Shown: piece after piece, positions 1-7,800 of the stretch
Numbering within the stretch: the stretch's first letter is position 1
Layout: each line of letters opens with the position of its first letter
Assembly (NCBI GenBank): GCA_015067375.1
Contig: SVMQ01000065.1
Span: forward strand, 1-9,614
From: Oscillospiraceae bacterium
GTDB lineage: Bacteria; Bacillota; Clostridia; Oscillospirales; Ruminococcaceae
Direction of reading: 5' to 3'
DNA: 9,614 bases
Program-made: the position numbers and the translations under genes
Notes under the pieces: generated by a model
The model's input: the letters and a program-made list of their open reading frames with translations, nothing else
The model's database searches: none
What the model was told of the DNA's origin: nothing

Positions 1-251
1 GTGAATGTGTATACGGTCTTGGTGTTATTGACAGAGGTGCGATAGTTGAACTCGGTCAGCTCTTCCGGAATAGAGATACGCGTTTTTACTGTTCTGAGAG
101 CGTTTTCAAGCTCTATGTTGGTCTGTTGTTCAACATAAGTTGTGCCACAATCTTCTACGGGTTCGCTGGCTGATGTGTTGGCGGCAGCTGCAAAGCTCGT
201 ACAGGACAATGCAGTTATCATCGCCATTGCAAAAGATAAGGTCTTCTTCAT
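1..251 (-). CDS. Secreted protein, probable YcdB/YcdC-domain protein (partial, 5' part only)
   Basis: Read on the minus strand, an ATG at 251 opens 83 codons that run off the window at position 1. A GGAGG ribosome binding site (260-264) lies 8 nt upstream of this start. The N-terminus is a classical Sec signal peptide: MKK, then a hydrophobic core (about residues 5-22) and an Ala-rich exit, so the product is exported; cleavage is likely near residues 20-25. After it comes a segment rich in Thr and Glu with a single Cys, then LENALRTVKTRISIPEELTEF followed by a Tyr/Thr-rich strand. The 'ALxxxKxxIxIPxxLxEF' pattern resembles the start of YcdB/YcdC domains, which occur in exported Firmicutes proteins of unknown biochemical function. 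The export signal is seen directly; the family is a tentative recognition from a short stretch. It is divergent from the gyrase operon and probably functionally unrelated to it. Confidence 0.65.
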   Translation of the reverse strand, partial: MKKTLSFAMAMITALSCTSFAAAANTSASEPVEDCGTTYVEQQTNIELENALRTVKTRISIPEELTEFNYRTSVNNTKTVYTF

Positions 252-427
252 ATAATGTTCCTCCAATTTGTATTTTTTTCGGATATCTCTTCAGAGATGT
301 CTTCACTAATAAAACCGATAAATTATTCCAAAGGTTGCAAAATTATGCTAATAAATTAAAGCAGAAAATCGTTGTGGAAAAAAAGGTAAAAAACCGCTTT
401 AAAATCATAAAAAAATGACTTTTTTGC

Positions 428-456
428 TTGCAATTTTTATCGTTTTGTGATATACT
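428..456 (+). promoter_or_regulatory. Sigma-A-type promoter for the gyrB operon
   Basis: The -35 TTGCAA (428-433) and -10 TATACT (451-456) are separated by exactly 17 nt. A TGA just before the -10 (448-450) makes it an extended -10. A/T tracts lie upstream. Transcription should start near 463, giving a leader of about 75 nt before the gyrB ATG. No other promoter in the region is as good, so this is likely the main promoter for gyrB, the membrane protein gene and gyrA. Confidence 0.75.
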
Positions 457-527
457 ATATATAATATATGCAATAATGAAATGTGAGTGGCAAGGGTGGC
501 TTGTTCATCCTTGCCTGTTCTATTCAT

Positions 528-533
528 GGAGGG
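528..533 (+). promoter_or_regulatory. Ribosome binding site fixing the gyrB start
   Basis: GGAGGG lies 4-5 nt before the ATG at 538. It rules out the in-frame upstream starts: the one near 487 has no Shine-Dalgarno, and the ATG at 526 lies at the edge of this site. Confidence 0.75.
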
Positions 534-537
534 TAAT

Positions 538-2526
538 ATGGCAGAAAATGAAAACGCTCTGGACGTCAACTATGGCGCGGATGACATACAAGTCTTAAAG
601 GGTCTTGAGGCTGTAAGAAAACGTCCCGGTATGTATGTAGGCTCTTCGGGTGAGGGTGGTCTGCATCATCTGGTATATGAGATCGTAGATAACTCTATCG
701 ACGAGGCTCTTGCAGGCTATTGCACTCAGATAGATGTTACTATTTTACCTGATAATGTTATCAGAGTAATTGATAACGGTCGTGGTATACCTACTGCTAT
801 AAATCATTCTGAGGGTATATCTGCAGCAACTGTCGTATTTACCATACTCCATGCGGGCGGTAAGTTCGGAGGTGGCGGCTACAAGGTCGCAGGCGGTCTG
901 CACGGCGTTGGTGCTTCTGTAGTTAATGCGCTGTCTGAGTGGCTCGAGGTAGAGATACACGATGGCAAAAGCGTGCATTTCCAGCACTTCGACCGCGGCG
1001 AATATACCGAGGAGATAAAGGTAATAGGAGAGACCGACCACACAGGTACTCAGGTAACATTCAAGCCTGACAGCGAGATATTCCACACAACGGAATTCAA
1101 ATATGAAACGCTGCAGGAAAGACTGCGCGAAAAGGCATTCCTTAACGGCGGTCTGAGGATAGTTCTTTCTGACCTGCGCGATCCCGAAAATCCCGTCAAG
1201 GAAGTTATGCAGTACGACGGCGGTATCATGAGCTATATCGAATGGCTCAATAAGAAGCGCGGTGCGGATGTGCTGCATCCCGATGTTATCTATCTCCACG
1301 GCGAGATGAATGGTATCGATGTTGAGATAGCTTTCCAGTATACGACAGATTTCAACAGTGAGGTATTCCGCAGCTTTGCAAACAACATCCATACGGGTGA
1401 GGGCGGTACGCATGAGATAGCGTTGAAAAAGGCTCTCAGCAAGGTAATAAACGACTACGCAAAGGCTTACAAGGAATCTAACGAAAAGAACAAGGTAAAG
1501 AAGAACGCCAAGAAAAAGGAAGAGGAAAAGCCGTTCACAGGTTTCAGCGGCGAGGCTATCAGAGAGGCTATCAACGCTATCATTTCCGTAAAGCTTCCTG
1601 AGTGTGAGTTTGAGGGACAGACAAAGGGCAAGCTCGGTAATCCCGAGGTACAGCCCGTTGTATACAAGATCGCTACAGAGCAGCTGACATATTATTTTGA
1701 GGAGCATCCCGAAACTGCTCAGATAATCATGAACAAGGCTATCAATTCTCAGGCTGCACGCGACGCTGCAAAGCGCGCGATGGAGGCGAAGAGAAAGTCT
1801 GTTATGGACAGCAACGGTCTACCCGGAAAGCTTGCTGACTGCTCTGAATCCGATCCTACAAAGACTGAGATATACATCGTAGAGGGTGACTCTGCGGGTG
1901 GCTCTGCAAAGAGCGGTCGTGACAGACGTTTTCAGGCTATCCTTTCTCTGTGGGGCAAGATGCTCAACGTTGAAAAGGCAAGAGCTGATAAGGTCTATAA
2001 CAATGATAAGCTGTCGCCTGTTGTAAAGGCGCTCGGTACAGGCATAGCAGAGGATTTCGATATTACAAAGCTGCGCTATGGCAGAGTTGTTATCATGGCG
2101 GATGCCGATGTTGACGGTATGCATATAAGAACGCTGCTGCTGACATTCTTCTTCCGCTTTATGCGTCCGCTGCTTGAGCAGGGTCATGTGTACTGCGCAC
2201 AGCCTCCGCTGTTCAAGGTATGGCGCGGAAAGCAGGTTCGTTATGCATTCTCCGATGAGGAGAGAGATGAGTATATCGCTGAGCTGATGGGTGATAATCC
2301 CAATGCAAAGGTAGATGTTCAGCGCTACAAGGGTCTTGGTGAGATGGATCCCGACCAGCTTTGGGAAACAACAATGAATCCCGAAACACGCACTATGCTA
2401 CGCGTAAGTGTAGAGGACGCTGCAAAGGCTGACGAGATAATGACTATCCTGATGGGTGACAAGGTCGAGCCTCGCCGTGAGTTTATTGAGAGAAATGCAA
2501 AGCTCGCGGTAAATCTCGATATCTGA
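538..2526 (+). CDS. gyrB: DNA gyrase subunit B
   Basis: This is the ATPase and TOPRIM subunit of DNA gyrase, which with GyrA introduces negative supercoils. The product is 662 aa, slightly longer than the about 640 aa of the Bacillus form. The GHKL ATPase shows E48 and N52 in EIVDNSIDEALAG, D79 in DNGRGIP and the glycine-rich lid GGLHGVG (119-125). The transducer has QTKGKLG (361-367, with K363/K365). The TOPRIM domain has E449 in EGDSAGG and D522/D524/D526 in DADVDG, which bind the catalytic metals. The C-terminus carries the conserved QRYKGLGEMDPDQLW. A 20-residue stretch at 312-331 holds nine lysines and looks like an insertion relative to short GyrBs. W472 sits where Lys or Arg is usual in other species (E. 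coli Lys447). GyrB is preferred over ParE because gyrA is in the same operon. The start at 538 is set by its ribosome binding site. The stop lies 16 nt before the next gene. Confidence 0.97.
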   Translation: MAENENALDVNYGADDIQVLKGLEAVRKRPGMYVGSSGEGGLHHLVYEIVDNSIDEALAGYCTQIDVTILPDNVIRVIDNGRGIPTAINHSEGISAATVVFTILHAGGKFGGGGYKVAGGLHGVGASVVNALSEWLEVEIHDGKSVHFQHFDRGEYTEEIKVIGETDHTGTQVTFKPDSEIFHTTEFKYETLQERLREKAFLNGGLRIVLSDLRDPENPVKEVMQYDGGIMSYIEWLNKKRGADVLHPDVIYLHGEMNGIDVEIAFQYTTDFNSEVFRSFANNIHTGEGGTHEIALKKALSKVINDYAKAYKESNEKNKVKKNAKKKEEEKPFTGFSGEAIREAINAIISVKLPECEFEGQTKGKLGNPEVQPVVYKIATEQLTYYFEEHPETAQIIMNKAINSQAARDAAKRAMEAKRKSVMDSNGLPGKLADCSESDPTKTEIYIVEGDSAGGSAKSGRDRRFQAILSLWGKMLNVEKARADKVYNNDKLSPVVKALGTGIAEDFDITKLRYGRVVIMADADVDGMHIRTLLLTFFFRFMRPLLEQGHVYCAQPPLFKVWRGKQVRYAFSDEERDEYIAELMGDNPNAKVDVQRYKGLGEMDPDQLWETTMNPETRTMLRVSVEDAAKADEIMTILMGDKVEPRREFIERNAKLAVNLDI

Positions 2527-2542
2527 TCTGTGAGGTGTTTCT

Positions 2543-3157
2543 ATGGCAGGACTATTACCTGATTTCAGCAACGAGATAAATGAAGATCGCTCTGACGCAC
2601 TGCTTAGATTCAGCTACGACAATACGCTGGAAGAGATAGACGGCGCGATGGCGACATTTCAGCAGAGATATACAGGAAAAAAGCATAAGATAATGCTTGT
2701 TGCATATATCATACTGACTATCGCTGCAATAGTATTGATAATATTCGATCATACGAATATACTTCCGTATTTGGCGCTGGTATTCTGTATCTTTAATCTG
2801 TATTATACGCTGACAGACAGAAAACGCATGAGGAAAAAGATAATCAATGCGATAAAGGATACAAATCCCGAGGATTATACAGCGACCGTTTATGATGATA
2901 AGATCGAGATAGAAACTGTTATCATGCCGAAAGAAGGCGAGATACAGATGGAATCCAACGATGAAGAAACGCAGAACATTGCACCGATTAAAAGCGTTTT
3001 TGTTTATGGTGCGGATATGTTGGATTTCGATGAAAACGAGGATTCGCTGCTGCTTATTGTTGCAAGGCGACAGACATACTGCTTCCCTAAGCGTTGCATG
3101 ACAAAGGAGCAGGAGGAGCAGCTGCGCTGTATACTTAAAGAAAAGACAGAAATGTGA
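2543..3157 (+). CDS. YcxB-like two-helix membrane protein between gyrB and gyrA
   Basis: A 204-aa protein. Residues 1-47 are soluble and acidic; two transmembrane helices follow (about 50-68 and 73-90) with a short turn between them. A basic stretch (DRKRMRKK, 92-99) comes next, then a cytosolic C-terminal domain (about 109-202). That domain has beta-strand-like segments, a conserved-looking CFPKRCMTKEQ (180-190) and a final helix. This is the architecture of YcxB-like proteins, which have a small PH-like C-terminal domain after two helices; their function is not known. The basic residues after helix 2 suggest the C-terminal domain is inside the cell. ATG 2543 has GAGGTG a few nt upstream and begins 16 nt after the gyrB stop, so the gene is co-transcribed in the gyrase operon. 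The family is inferred from layout and the PKR motif; no link to gyrase function can be read from the sequence. Confidence 0.8.
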   Translation: MAGLLPDFSNEINEDRSDALLRFSYDNTLEEIDGAMATFQQRYTGKKHKIMLVAYIILTIAAIVLIIFDHTNILPYLALVFCIFNLYYTLTDRKRMRKKIINAIKDTNPEDYTATVYDDKIEIETVIMPKEGEIQMESNDEETQNIAPIKSVFVYGADMLDFDENEDSLLLIVARRQTYCFPKRCMTKEQEEQLRCILKEKTEM

Positions 3158-3165
3158 TCTGTTGA

Positions 3166-3193
3166 GATGCTGAGTATCAGCATTTCAAGGAGG
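3166..3193 (+). promoter_or_regulatory. Hairpin directly before the gyrA ribosome binding site
   Basis: In the 40-nt gap before gyrA, ATGCTGA (3167-3173) and TCAGCAT (3177-3183) form a perfect 7-bp stem with a 3-nt loop. The strong AAGGAGG ribosome binding site (3187-3193) begins 3 nt after it, and the gyrA ATG follows at 3198. There is no T-run, so it is not an intrinsic terminator. It may stabilise or process the gyrA part of the mRNA, or shape ribosome access. The structure is seen; the role is inference. Confidence 0.5.
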
Positions 3194-3197
3194 AAAA

Positions 3198-5822
3198 ATG
3201 GATATTGATTTCAGTTCAGAAAAGCTTATAAATATCGACCTTGAGGAAACCATGAAGGACTCCTTCATCCAGTATGCGATGTCGGTAATCACTTCAAGAG
3301 CGCTTCCTGATGTGCGTGACGGTCTTAAGCCTGTTCATCGCCGTATCATCTATACGATGAACGAGGCAGGAAATACCTCTGATAAGCCTACGCGTAAGTG
3401 TGCGTATACTGTCGGAGAGGTATTAGGTAAGTATCACCCCCATGGTGACGCTTCCGTTTATGACGCTCTTGTAAGACTTGCGCAGGATTTCTCGCTGCGT
3501 TATCCACTTATCACGGGTCAGGGCAACTTCGGCTCGGTGGATGGTGACCCCGCTGCGGCTTACCGTTATACTGAGGCTAAGCTTGCAAAGATATCCGATG
3601 AGATGATACGCGATATCAACAAAAAGGTCGTTGATTTTACAACAAACTATGATGACAAGCTGCAGGAGCCTGTTGTGCTTCCGTCGCGCTTCCCCAATCT
3701 GCTTGTAAACGGCAGTAATGGTATCGCGGTAGGTATGGCTACCAATATTCCTCCCCATAATCTTGGTGAGGTAATAGACGCTCTTAAACTGATGATAGAT
3801 GACCCTGAGGTTACTATCGAGGAGATAATGGGTGTTATTCAAGGCCCCGATTTCCCGACAGGCGGCATCATCATGGGTTACAGCGGTATACGCTCCGCCT
3901 ACTACACAGGACGAGGCAAGATAATTCTCCGCGGCAGAGCTGAGATAGTTGAGGAAAATAACCATACCCGTATCATAATCAATGAGATACCGTACATGGT
4001 AAACAAGGCGCGTCTGCTTATGAGCATCGGTGACCTTGTGCGCGACAAGCGTATCGAGGGTATATCTGTTGTTCGTGATGAGTCCGACAGAAACGGTATG
4101 CGTATCGTTATCGAGCTTAAGCGTGACGCTAATGCAAACGTTGTGCTTAATAAGCTGTACTCCTACACTCAGCTGCAGGATACTGTAGGTGTTATCATGC
4201 TTGCGCTGGTTGATGGTCAGCCTAAGGTGCTTCCGTTGCGCGATATGCTGGAGCAGTATCTCAACTTCCAGGTGGAGGTAGTTACACGCCGCACAAAGTA
4301 TGATCTTGAAAAGGCACAGGAGCGTGCGCATATCCTGGAGGGCTTCCTGCTTGCTATCGACTTCATCGACGAGGTAATTGCGATAGTTCGTCACAGCAAG
4401 ACTCTGCAGGAGGCAAAGGAGCGCCTTGTGGAGCGCTTCAAGAATGTTGACGTTTCAAGAACTGGTCTGTTCCCCTCAAACACCTATTCTCTTACTGAGG
4501 TGCAGGCTGATGCAATCGTACAGATGCGTATCGGTCAGCTGACAGGTATGGAGGAATCCAAGATCGCTGATGAACTTGGTGAGAAGAGAGAGCTTATCAA
4601 GGAATATATGGCTCTGCTTGCAGATCATAACAAGATGTTGCATCAGATAGGCGATGAGCTTGATGTCATCAAGAAGAAGTATAACGATGCAAGAAGAACA
4701 TCTATCGAGCCTGTAAGCGGCGAGGTGGATATTGAGGATCTTATCCCTCAGGAAGATTGCGTTGTTACCTATACAAATATCGGTTACATCAAGCGCCAGC
4801 CTGTGGAGATCTACAATATCCAGAAGCGCGGCGGACGCGGTGTTTCGGGTATGAAGCAGCGTGATGAGGATTTCGTGGAGAATATGTTTATCTCCAACAC
4901 TCATGAGAATATCCTGTTTATTACAAATTTTGGTAATATGCACAGAATAAAGTGCTATGAGATACCTGAGGGCGGCAGACAGTCACGCGGTATGAATATC
5001 GTTAACCTGCTTCAGCTTGAAGAGGGTGAGCGCGTTGCGGCAATGATGACTACGGTCGATTTTGCTGAGAACAAGTATTTCATCTGTATCACCAAGAACG
5101 GTATAGTAAAGCGTACTAATCTTTCTGAATACAAGAACATCCGCAAGAGAGGTCTGCGTGCTATTACTGTTGCTGAGGATGACGAGATAGTATCTGCATT
5201 CCTGACTGAGGGTGACTGCACAGTGCTTGTTGCTTCAAGAAACGGTATGTCTATCCGCTTTGACGAAACCAAGGCCCGTCCTCTTGGCCGTACAGCAAGA
5301 GGTGTACGTGCTATCAAGCTGCGTGAGGGCGACTATGTTGTTGGCGCAACAAAGATATTCGACGATCAGGCTACTATCCTTACTGTAACGGATAAGGGTA
5401 TGGGCAGACGTTGCGCAATATCCAGCTACCGTGAGCAGAACAGAGGCGGTCTTGGTCTTAAAAACTATCCTGTCAGCGATGAAAAGGGTTACGTTTGCGG
5501 CATAAGAACACTTGGCCCTGATGATGATGTTATCCTCATCAGTACAGATGGTGTAATCATCCGCTTCCGTGCAAATGACCTGCGTGTTATGGGACGTCCT
5601 GCATCGGGTGTGCGAGTAATGCGACTTGGGGAGGAGAGCAAGGTTGCTTCCTTCACAAGAACTGCTCATGATGAAAATGAGGAAACAACAGAGATCGAAA
5701 AGGTTTCTGATGAGGAGATCGCAGCTTCTCTTTCTGAGGAAGCAAGCGAGGTAGTTGAGCCTGATGTAGAGCCGACAGATGACGACGATACGCAGGAAGA
5801 AGCCGCTGACACTGAAGATTAA
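3198..5822 (+). CDS. gyrA: DNA gyrase subunit A
   Basis: This is the DNA breakage-reunion subunit of gyrase, 874 aa (about 820 in Bacillus). The winged-helix core has [16 protein letters not shown] and the catalytic tyrosine Y124 in AYRYTEAKL (E. coli Tyr122). The quinolone-contact helix reads [14 protein letters not shown], placing A85 at the E. coli Ser83 position and D89 at Asp87. A coiled-coil region follows (about 360-500). The C-terminal DNA-wrapping beta-pinwheel shows six repeats of the type 'xTxxGxxxR' from about residue 520. The GyrA box is QKRGGRG (542-548), close to the classical QRRGGKG; its presence argues for GyrA over ParC. The last 51 residues (824-874) contain 24 Asp/Glu and one Lys, an acidic tail. 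ATG 3198 is fixed by a strong AAGGAGG 4 nt upstream. A terminator follows 9 nt after the stop. Confidence 0.97.
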   Translation: MDIDFSSEKLINIDLEETMKDSFIQYAMSVITSRALPDVRDGLKPVHRRIIYTMNEAGNTSDKPTRKCAYTVGEVLGKYHPHGDASVYDALVRLAQDFSLRYPLITGQGNFGSVDGDPAAAYRYTEAKLAKISDEMIRDINKKVVDFTTNYDDKLQEPVVLPSRFPNLLVNGSNGIAVGMATNIPPHNLGEVIDALKLMIDDPEVTIEEIMGVIQGPDFPTGGIIMGYSGIRSAYYTGRGKIILRGRAEIVEENNHTRIIINEIPYMVNKARLLMSIGDLVRDKRIEGISVVRDESDRNGMRIVIELKRDANANVVLNKLYSYTQLQDTVGVIMLALVDGQPKVLPLRDMLEQYLNFQVEVVTRRTKYDLEKAQERAHILEGFLLAIDFIDEVIAIVRHSKTLQEAKERLVERFKNVDVSRTGLFPSNTYSLTEVQADAIVQMRIGQLTGMEESKIADELGEKRELIKEYMALLADHNKMLHQIGDELDVIKKKYNDARRTSIEPVSGEVDIEDLIPQEDCVVTYTNIGYIKRQPVEIYNIQKRGGRGVSGMKQRDEDFVENMFISNTHENILFITNFGNMHRIKCYEIPEGGRQSRGMNIVNLLQLEEGERVAAMMTTVDFAENKYFICITKNGIVKRTNLSEYKNIRKRGLRAITVAEDDEIVSAFLTEGDCTVLVASRNGMSIRFDETKARPLGRTARGVRAIKLREGDYVVGATKIFDDQATILTVTDKGMGRRCAISSYREQNRGGLGLKNYPVSDEKGYVCGIRTLGPDDDVILISTDGVIIRFRANDLRVMGRPASGVRVMRLGEESKVASFTRTAHDENEETTEIEKVSDEEIAASLSEEASEVVEPDVEPTDDDDTQEEAADTED

Positions 5823-5851
5823 TTGATTTTAACGCGCCCGAGCGATAAACT
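5823..5851 (+). promoter_or_regulatory. Candidate promoter for mnmG nested in the gyrA terminator
   Basis: TTGATT (5823-5828) and TAAACT (5846-5851) are exactly 17 nt apart, with 4 of 6 bases matching consensus in each box by my reading. The -10 lies in the terminator loop, and transcription would start near 5858. A transcript from here has only the right stem arm, so it would not form the terminator. It is the best candidate I see before mnmG, but the evidence is modest; partial readthrough from gyrA is the alternative. Confidence 0.35.
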
Positions 5852-5867
5852 GTTCGGGCGTGTTTTT
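5832..5867 (+). terminator. Intrinsic terminator of the gyrase operon
   Basis: ACGCGCCCGA (5832-5841) pairs with TCGGGCGTGT (5854-5863), ten pairs with one G:T. A further G:T and C:G can extend it into the loop. A T5 tract (5863-5867) follows at once. It lies 9 nt after the gyrA stop. The A-rich loop also contains the -10 of a candidate promoter. Confidence 0.85.
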
Positions 5868-5872
5868 CGGAT

Positions 5873-5888
5873 TGTTCCACGTGGAACA
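5873..5888. promoter_or_regulatory. parS-type palindrome in the mnmG leader
   Basis: TGTTCCACGTGGAACA is a perfect 16-bp palindrome. It differs from the classical parS TGTTTCACGTGAAACA only at the symmetric fifth position (C/G instead of T/A). The same 14-bp core occurs twice behind the noc gene, which strongly supports a real site. It lies just past the gyrA terminator and 25 nt before the mnmG ATG at 5914. ParB-family protein bound here could affect mnmG transcription as well as nucleate partition complexes. Confidence 0.85.
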
Positions 5889-5899
5889 GAATGAGATTG

Positions 5900-5905
5900 A
5901 AAGGA
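5900..5905 (+). promoter_or_regulatory. Ribosome binding site deciding the mnmG start
   Basis: AAAGGA lies 8 nt before ATG 5914 but only 2-3 nt before the in-frame ATG 5908, so 5914 is preferred. The GTG at 5860 is within the terminator stem, has no Shine-Dalgarno, and would translate through the parS-type site. Confidence 0.6.
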
Positions 5906-5913
5906 TAATGACT

Positions 5914-7800
5914 ATGGGATATACTCTGGAGGAGTATGATGTTGTTGTTATAGGAGCGGGTCATGCAGGCTGCGAGGCGGCTCTTGCTGCAGCAAGACTT
6001 GGGATGAAGACAGCGATATTCACTCTGTCGCTTGATTGCATTGCAAATATGCCGTGCAATCCTTGTATCGGTGGCTCTGCAAAGGGACAGATGGTGTGTG
6101 AGATAGACAGTCTTGGCGGAGAGATGGGAAGAGCGGCAGATGCTACGTTCATCCAGTCGCGTATGCTGAACAGGGGCAGAGGCCCTGCTGTGCATAGCCT
6201 TAGAGTACAGAGTGACCGAGTGAAATATCATCAGTATATGAAGAAGTGTCTTGAGAACACTCCTGATCTCTACATTAAGCAGGCAGAGGTTGTGTCTGTT
6301 GATGCAGAGGATGGAAAGATAACAGCAGTGCATACAAAGCTGGGTGCGGTGCATCCATGCAAGGCTGCTATAATCACTACGGGTACTTATCTTAACGGAA
6401 AAATACACATAGGCGAGCTGAATTATGAGGCAGGACCTGATAATGTGCTCCCGTCAACAGGGTTGACTGATTGCCTTAAAGAGCTTGGATGCACGATGCG
6501 ACGCTTTAAGACCGGCACTCCTGCAAGAGTGCATAAGCGCTCAATTAATTTCGATGTTCTTGAAAAGCAGATAGGCGACGAACAGATCATACCATTTGCT
6601 TTCGATAATGACAGTGAGCTTGAAAATCTTGTGGAGTGTTATGTTTCTTATACAAATGAGGAAACACATAAGGTGATACTGGATAATCTGCACAGGTCGC
6701 CGTTGTATTCGGGAAGGATAGAAGGCGTTGGCCCGCGTTACTGTCCCAGTATTGAAGATAAGATAGTGCGATTCAAGGATAAGGAGCGGCATCAGCTGTT
6801 CTTAGAGCCTATGGGCCTTGATACTGATGAATATTATGTGCAGGGAATGAGCAGCTCTCTTCCTGAGGATGTTCAGCTAAAGTTCATGCGCACGATAAAG
6901 GGTCTTGAAAATGTAGAGATAATGCGTCCTGCTTACGCTATCGAATATGATTGCTGCGATCCGCTGGAGCTGCTTCCCACATTGGAATTTAAGAAGATAT
7001 CAGGGCTTTATGGTGCAGGTCAGTTCAATTGTACAAGTGGCTATGAGGAGGCTGCAGCGCAAGGCATCATCGCGGGAATCAATGCGGCACGAAAGATACA
7101 GGGAAAGGAGCCTGTTATTCTTGATCGCGCTTCAAGCTATATCGGCACGCTGATAGATGACCTTGTGACAAAGGGTTGCACAGAGCCTTACAGAATGATG
7201 ACGTCACGTAGCGAATACCGACTGATACTCAGGCAGGATAATGCGACAGAGCGCCTTTTGCCACTTGGTCACGAGATTGGGCTGGTTTCGGATGAGCGAT
7301 ATCAGCGGTATCTTGATGAAAGAAAACAGGTCGAGGACGAGTTGGAGCGCATTAGAAAGACTACGATACATTCGAGCGAAGCGCTCAACGAGATGCTTGT
7401 AGCGCGCGGCACAAGTCCAATCACTAACGGAATACGCATGATAGAATTGCTGAAGCGTCCGCAGCTTTCATATGAGGATCTGAAACCGTTCGATAAAAAG
7501 CGCCCTGAACTAAAATATTCGATTGTGAACAAGTTGGAGATAGAGCTGAAATATTCGGGATATATCAAAGTACAGCAGGAGCAGATAGACAAGATGCGTA
7601 AGCTTGAAACAAAGCTTCTGCCTGAAGATATGGACTATCGTGAGATAAAGGGTCTGCGCCTTGAAGCACAGGAAAAGCTCAATAAGTTCAAGCCGCTGAA
7701 TGTTGGTCAGGCAGGACGTATTTCAGGTGTTAATCCTGCAGATGTTTCGGTGCTGCTGGTCTGGCTTGCTGGCAAGGGAGGTAATAATGGACAGGATTAA
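5914..7800 (+). CDS. mnmG: tRNA uridine-5-carboxymethylaminomethyl modification enzyme MnmG (GidA)
   Basis: With MnmE it installs the cmnm5 group on wobble uridine 34 of several tRNAs, using FAD, NADH, glycine and a folate one-carbon donor; it acts in the cytoplasm. The product from ATG 5914 is 628 aa, the normal length. The FAD-binding Rossmann motif is [11 protein letters not shown] (9-19). [11 protein letters not shown] (48-58) holds two conserved cysteines, RGPAVHSLR and KTGTPARV follow, and the second family signature is [18 protein letters not shown] (367-384). The C-terminal helical domain ends in [17 protein letters not shown], also conserved. C373 stands where the signature normally has Gly. 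Its partner mnmE, usually directly upstream, is absent here: gyrA and a terminator come first. The last 14 nt overlap rsmG, so translation of the two is probably coupled. Confidence 0.96.
   Translation: MGYTLEEYDVVVIGAGHAGCEAALAAARLGMKTAIFTLSLDCIANMPCNPCIGGSAKGQMVCEIDSLGGEMGRAADATFIQSRMLNRGRGPAVHSLRVQSDRVKYHQYMKKCLENTPDLYIKQAEVVSVDAEDGKITAVHTKLGAVHPCKAAIITTGTYLNGKIHIGELNYEAGPDNVLPSTGLTDCLKELGCTMRRFKTGTPARVHKRSINFDVLEKQIGDEQIIPFAFDNDSELENLVECYVSYTNEETHKVILDNLHRSPLYSGRIEGVGPRYCPSIEDKIVRFKDKERHQLFLEPMGLDTDEYYVQGMSSSLPEDVQLKFMRTIKGLENVEIMRPAYAIEYDCCDPLELLPTLEFKKISGLYGAGQFNCTSGYEEAAAQGIIAGINAARKIQGKEPVILDRASSYIGTLIDDLVTKGCTEPYRMMTSRSEYRLILRQDNATERLLPLGHEIGLVSDERYQRYLDERKQVEDELERIRKTTIHSSEALNEMLVARGTSPITNGIRMIELLKRPQLSYEDLKPFDKKRPELKYSIVNKLEIELKYSGYIKVQQEQIDKMRKLETKLLPEDMDYREIKGLRLEAQEKLNKFKPLNVGQAGRISGVNPADVSVLLVWLAGKGGNNGQD
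7776..7782 (+). promoter_or_regulatory. Ribosome binding site of rsmG inside the end of mnmG
   Basis: GGGAGGT lies 4-5 nt before ATG 7787 and within the last codons of mnmG. It fixes the rsmG start and fits translational coupling. An upstream in-frame start near 7700 has no such site and would add residues unlike RsmG. Confidence 0.7.

Larger units (their letters stand above)
252..537. other. Divergent A/T-rich intergenic region between the secreted-protein gene and gyrB
   Basis: This 286-bp stretch holds no convincing gene. It carries the gyrB promoter (428-456) and, on the minus strand, the leader and ribosome binding site of the secreted-protein gene. A hairpin with 9 pairs and a 2-nt loop lies at 282-301 (core ATCTCT-TC-AGAGAT, one G:T pair); it would fall in the leader of the minus-strand gene, about 17 nt before its ribosome binding site. 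I could not find a good minus-strand promoter: the best -10 (CATAAT, reverse of 342-347) has no matching -35. A/T runs at 379-425 may act as an UP element or curved DNA for the gyrB promoter. No recF, dnaN or dnaA remnant is visible. Confidence 0.6.

Noticed and set aside
282..301. Inverted repeat ATCTCT-TC-AGAGAT as a terminator
   Set aside because: There is no T-run on either strand directly after the stem, and it lies within the leader of the minus-strand gene. It was kept only as a note in the intergenic entry.
373..381. Possible DnaA box (TGTGGAAAA, one mismatch to TGTGGATAA)
   Set aside because: A single imperfect copy in A/T-rich DNA with no cluster. A similar one-mismatch hit inside gyrA (3500-3508) shows chance level. 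No oriC is claimed.
140..418. Plus-strand 92-codon open frame before gyrB
   Set aside because: It has no ribosome binding site, and its first half is antisense to the signal-peptide gene. Its second half is the A/T-rich promoter region, giving a low-complexity Lys/Asn tail.
745..1707. Long minus-strand open frame inside gyrB (320 codons)
   Set aside because: It is a codon-bias shadow opposite a clear gyrB frame, Cys/Leu/Tyr-rich with no recognisable domain or start signal. The same holds for the long antisense frames in gyrA and mnmG.
5860..5913. Upstream extension of mnmG from GTG 5860
   Set aside because: The start lies in the terminator stem without a Shine-Dalgarno, and the extension is just the translated palindrome (LFHVEQ). 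The protein from 5914 already has the usual length.
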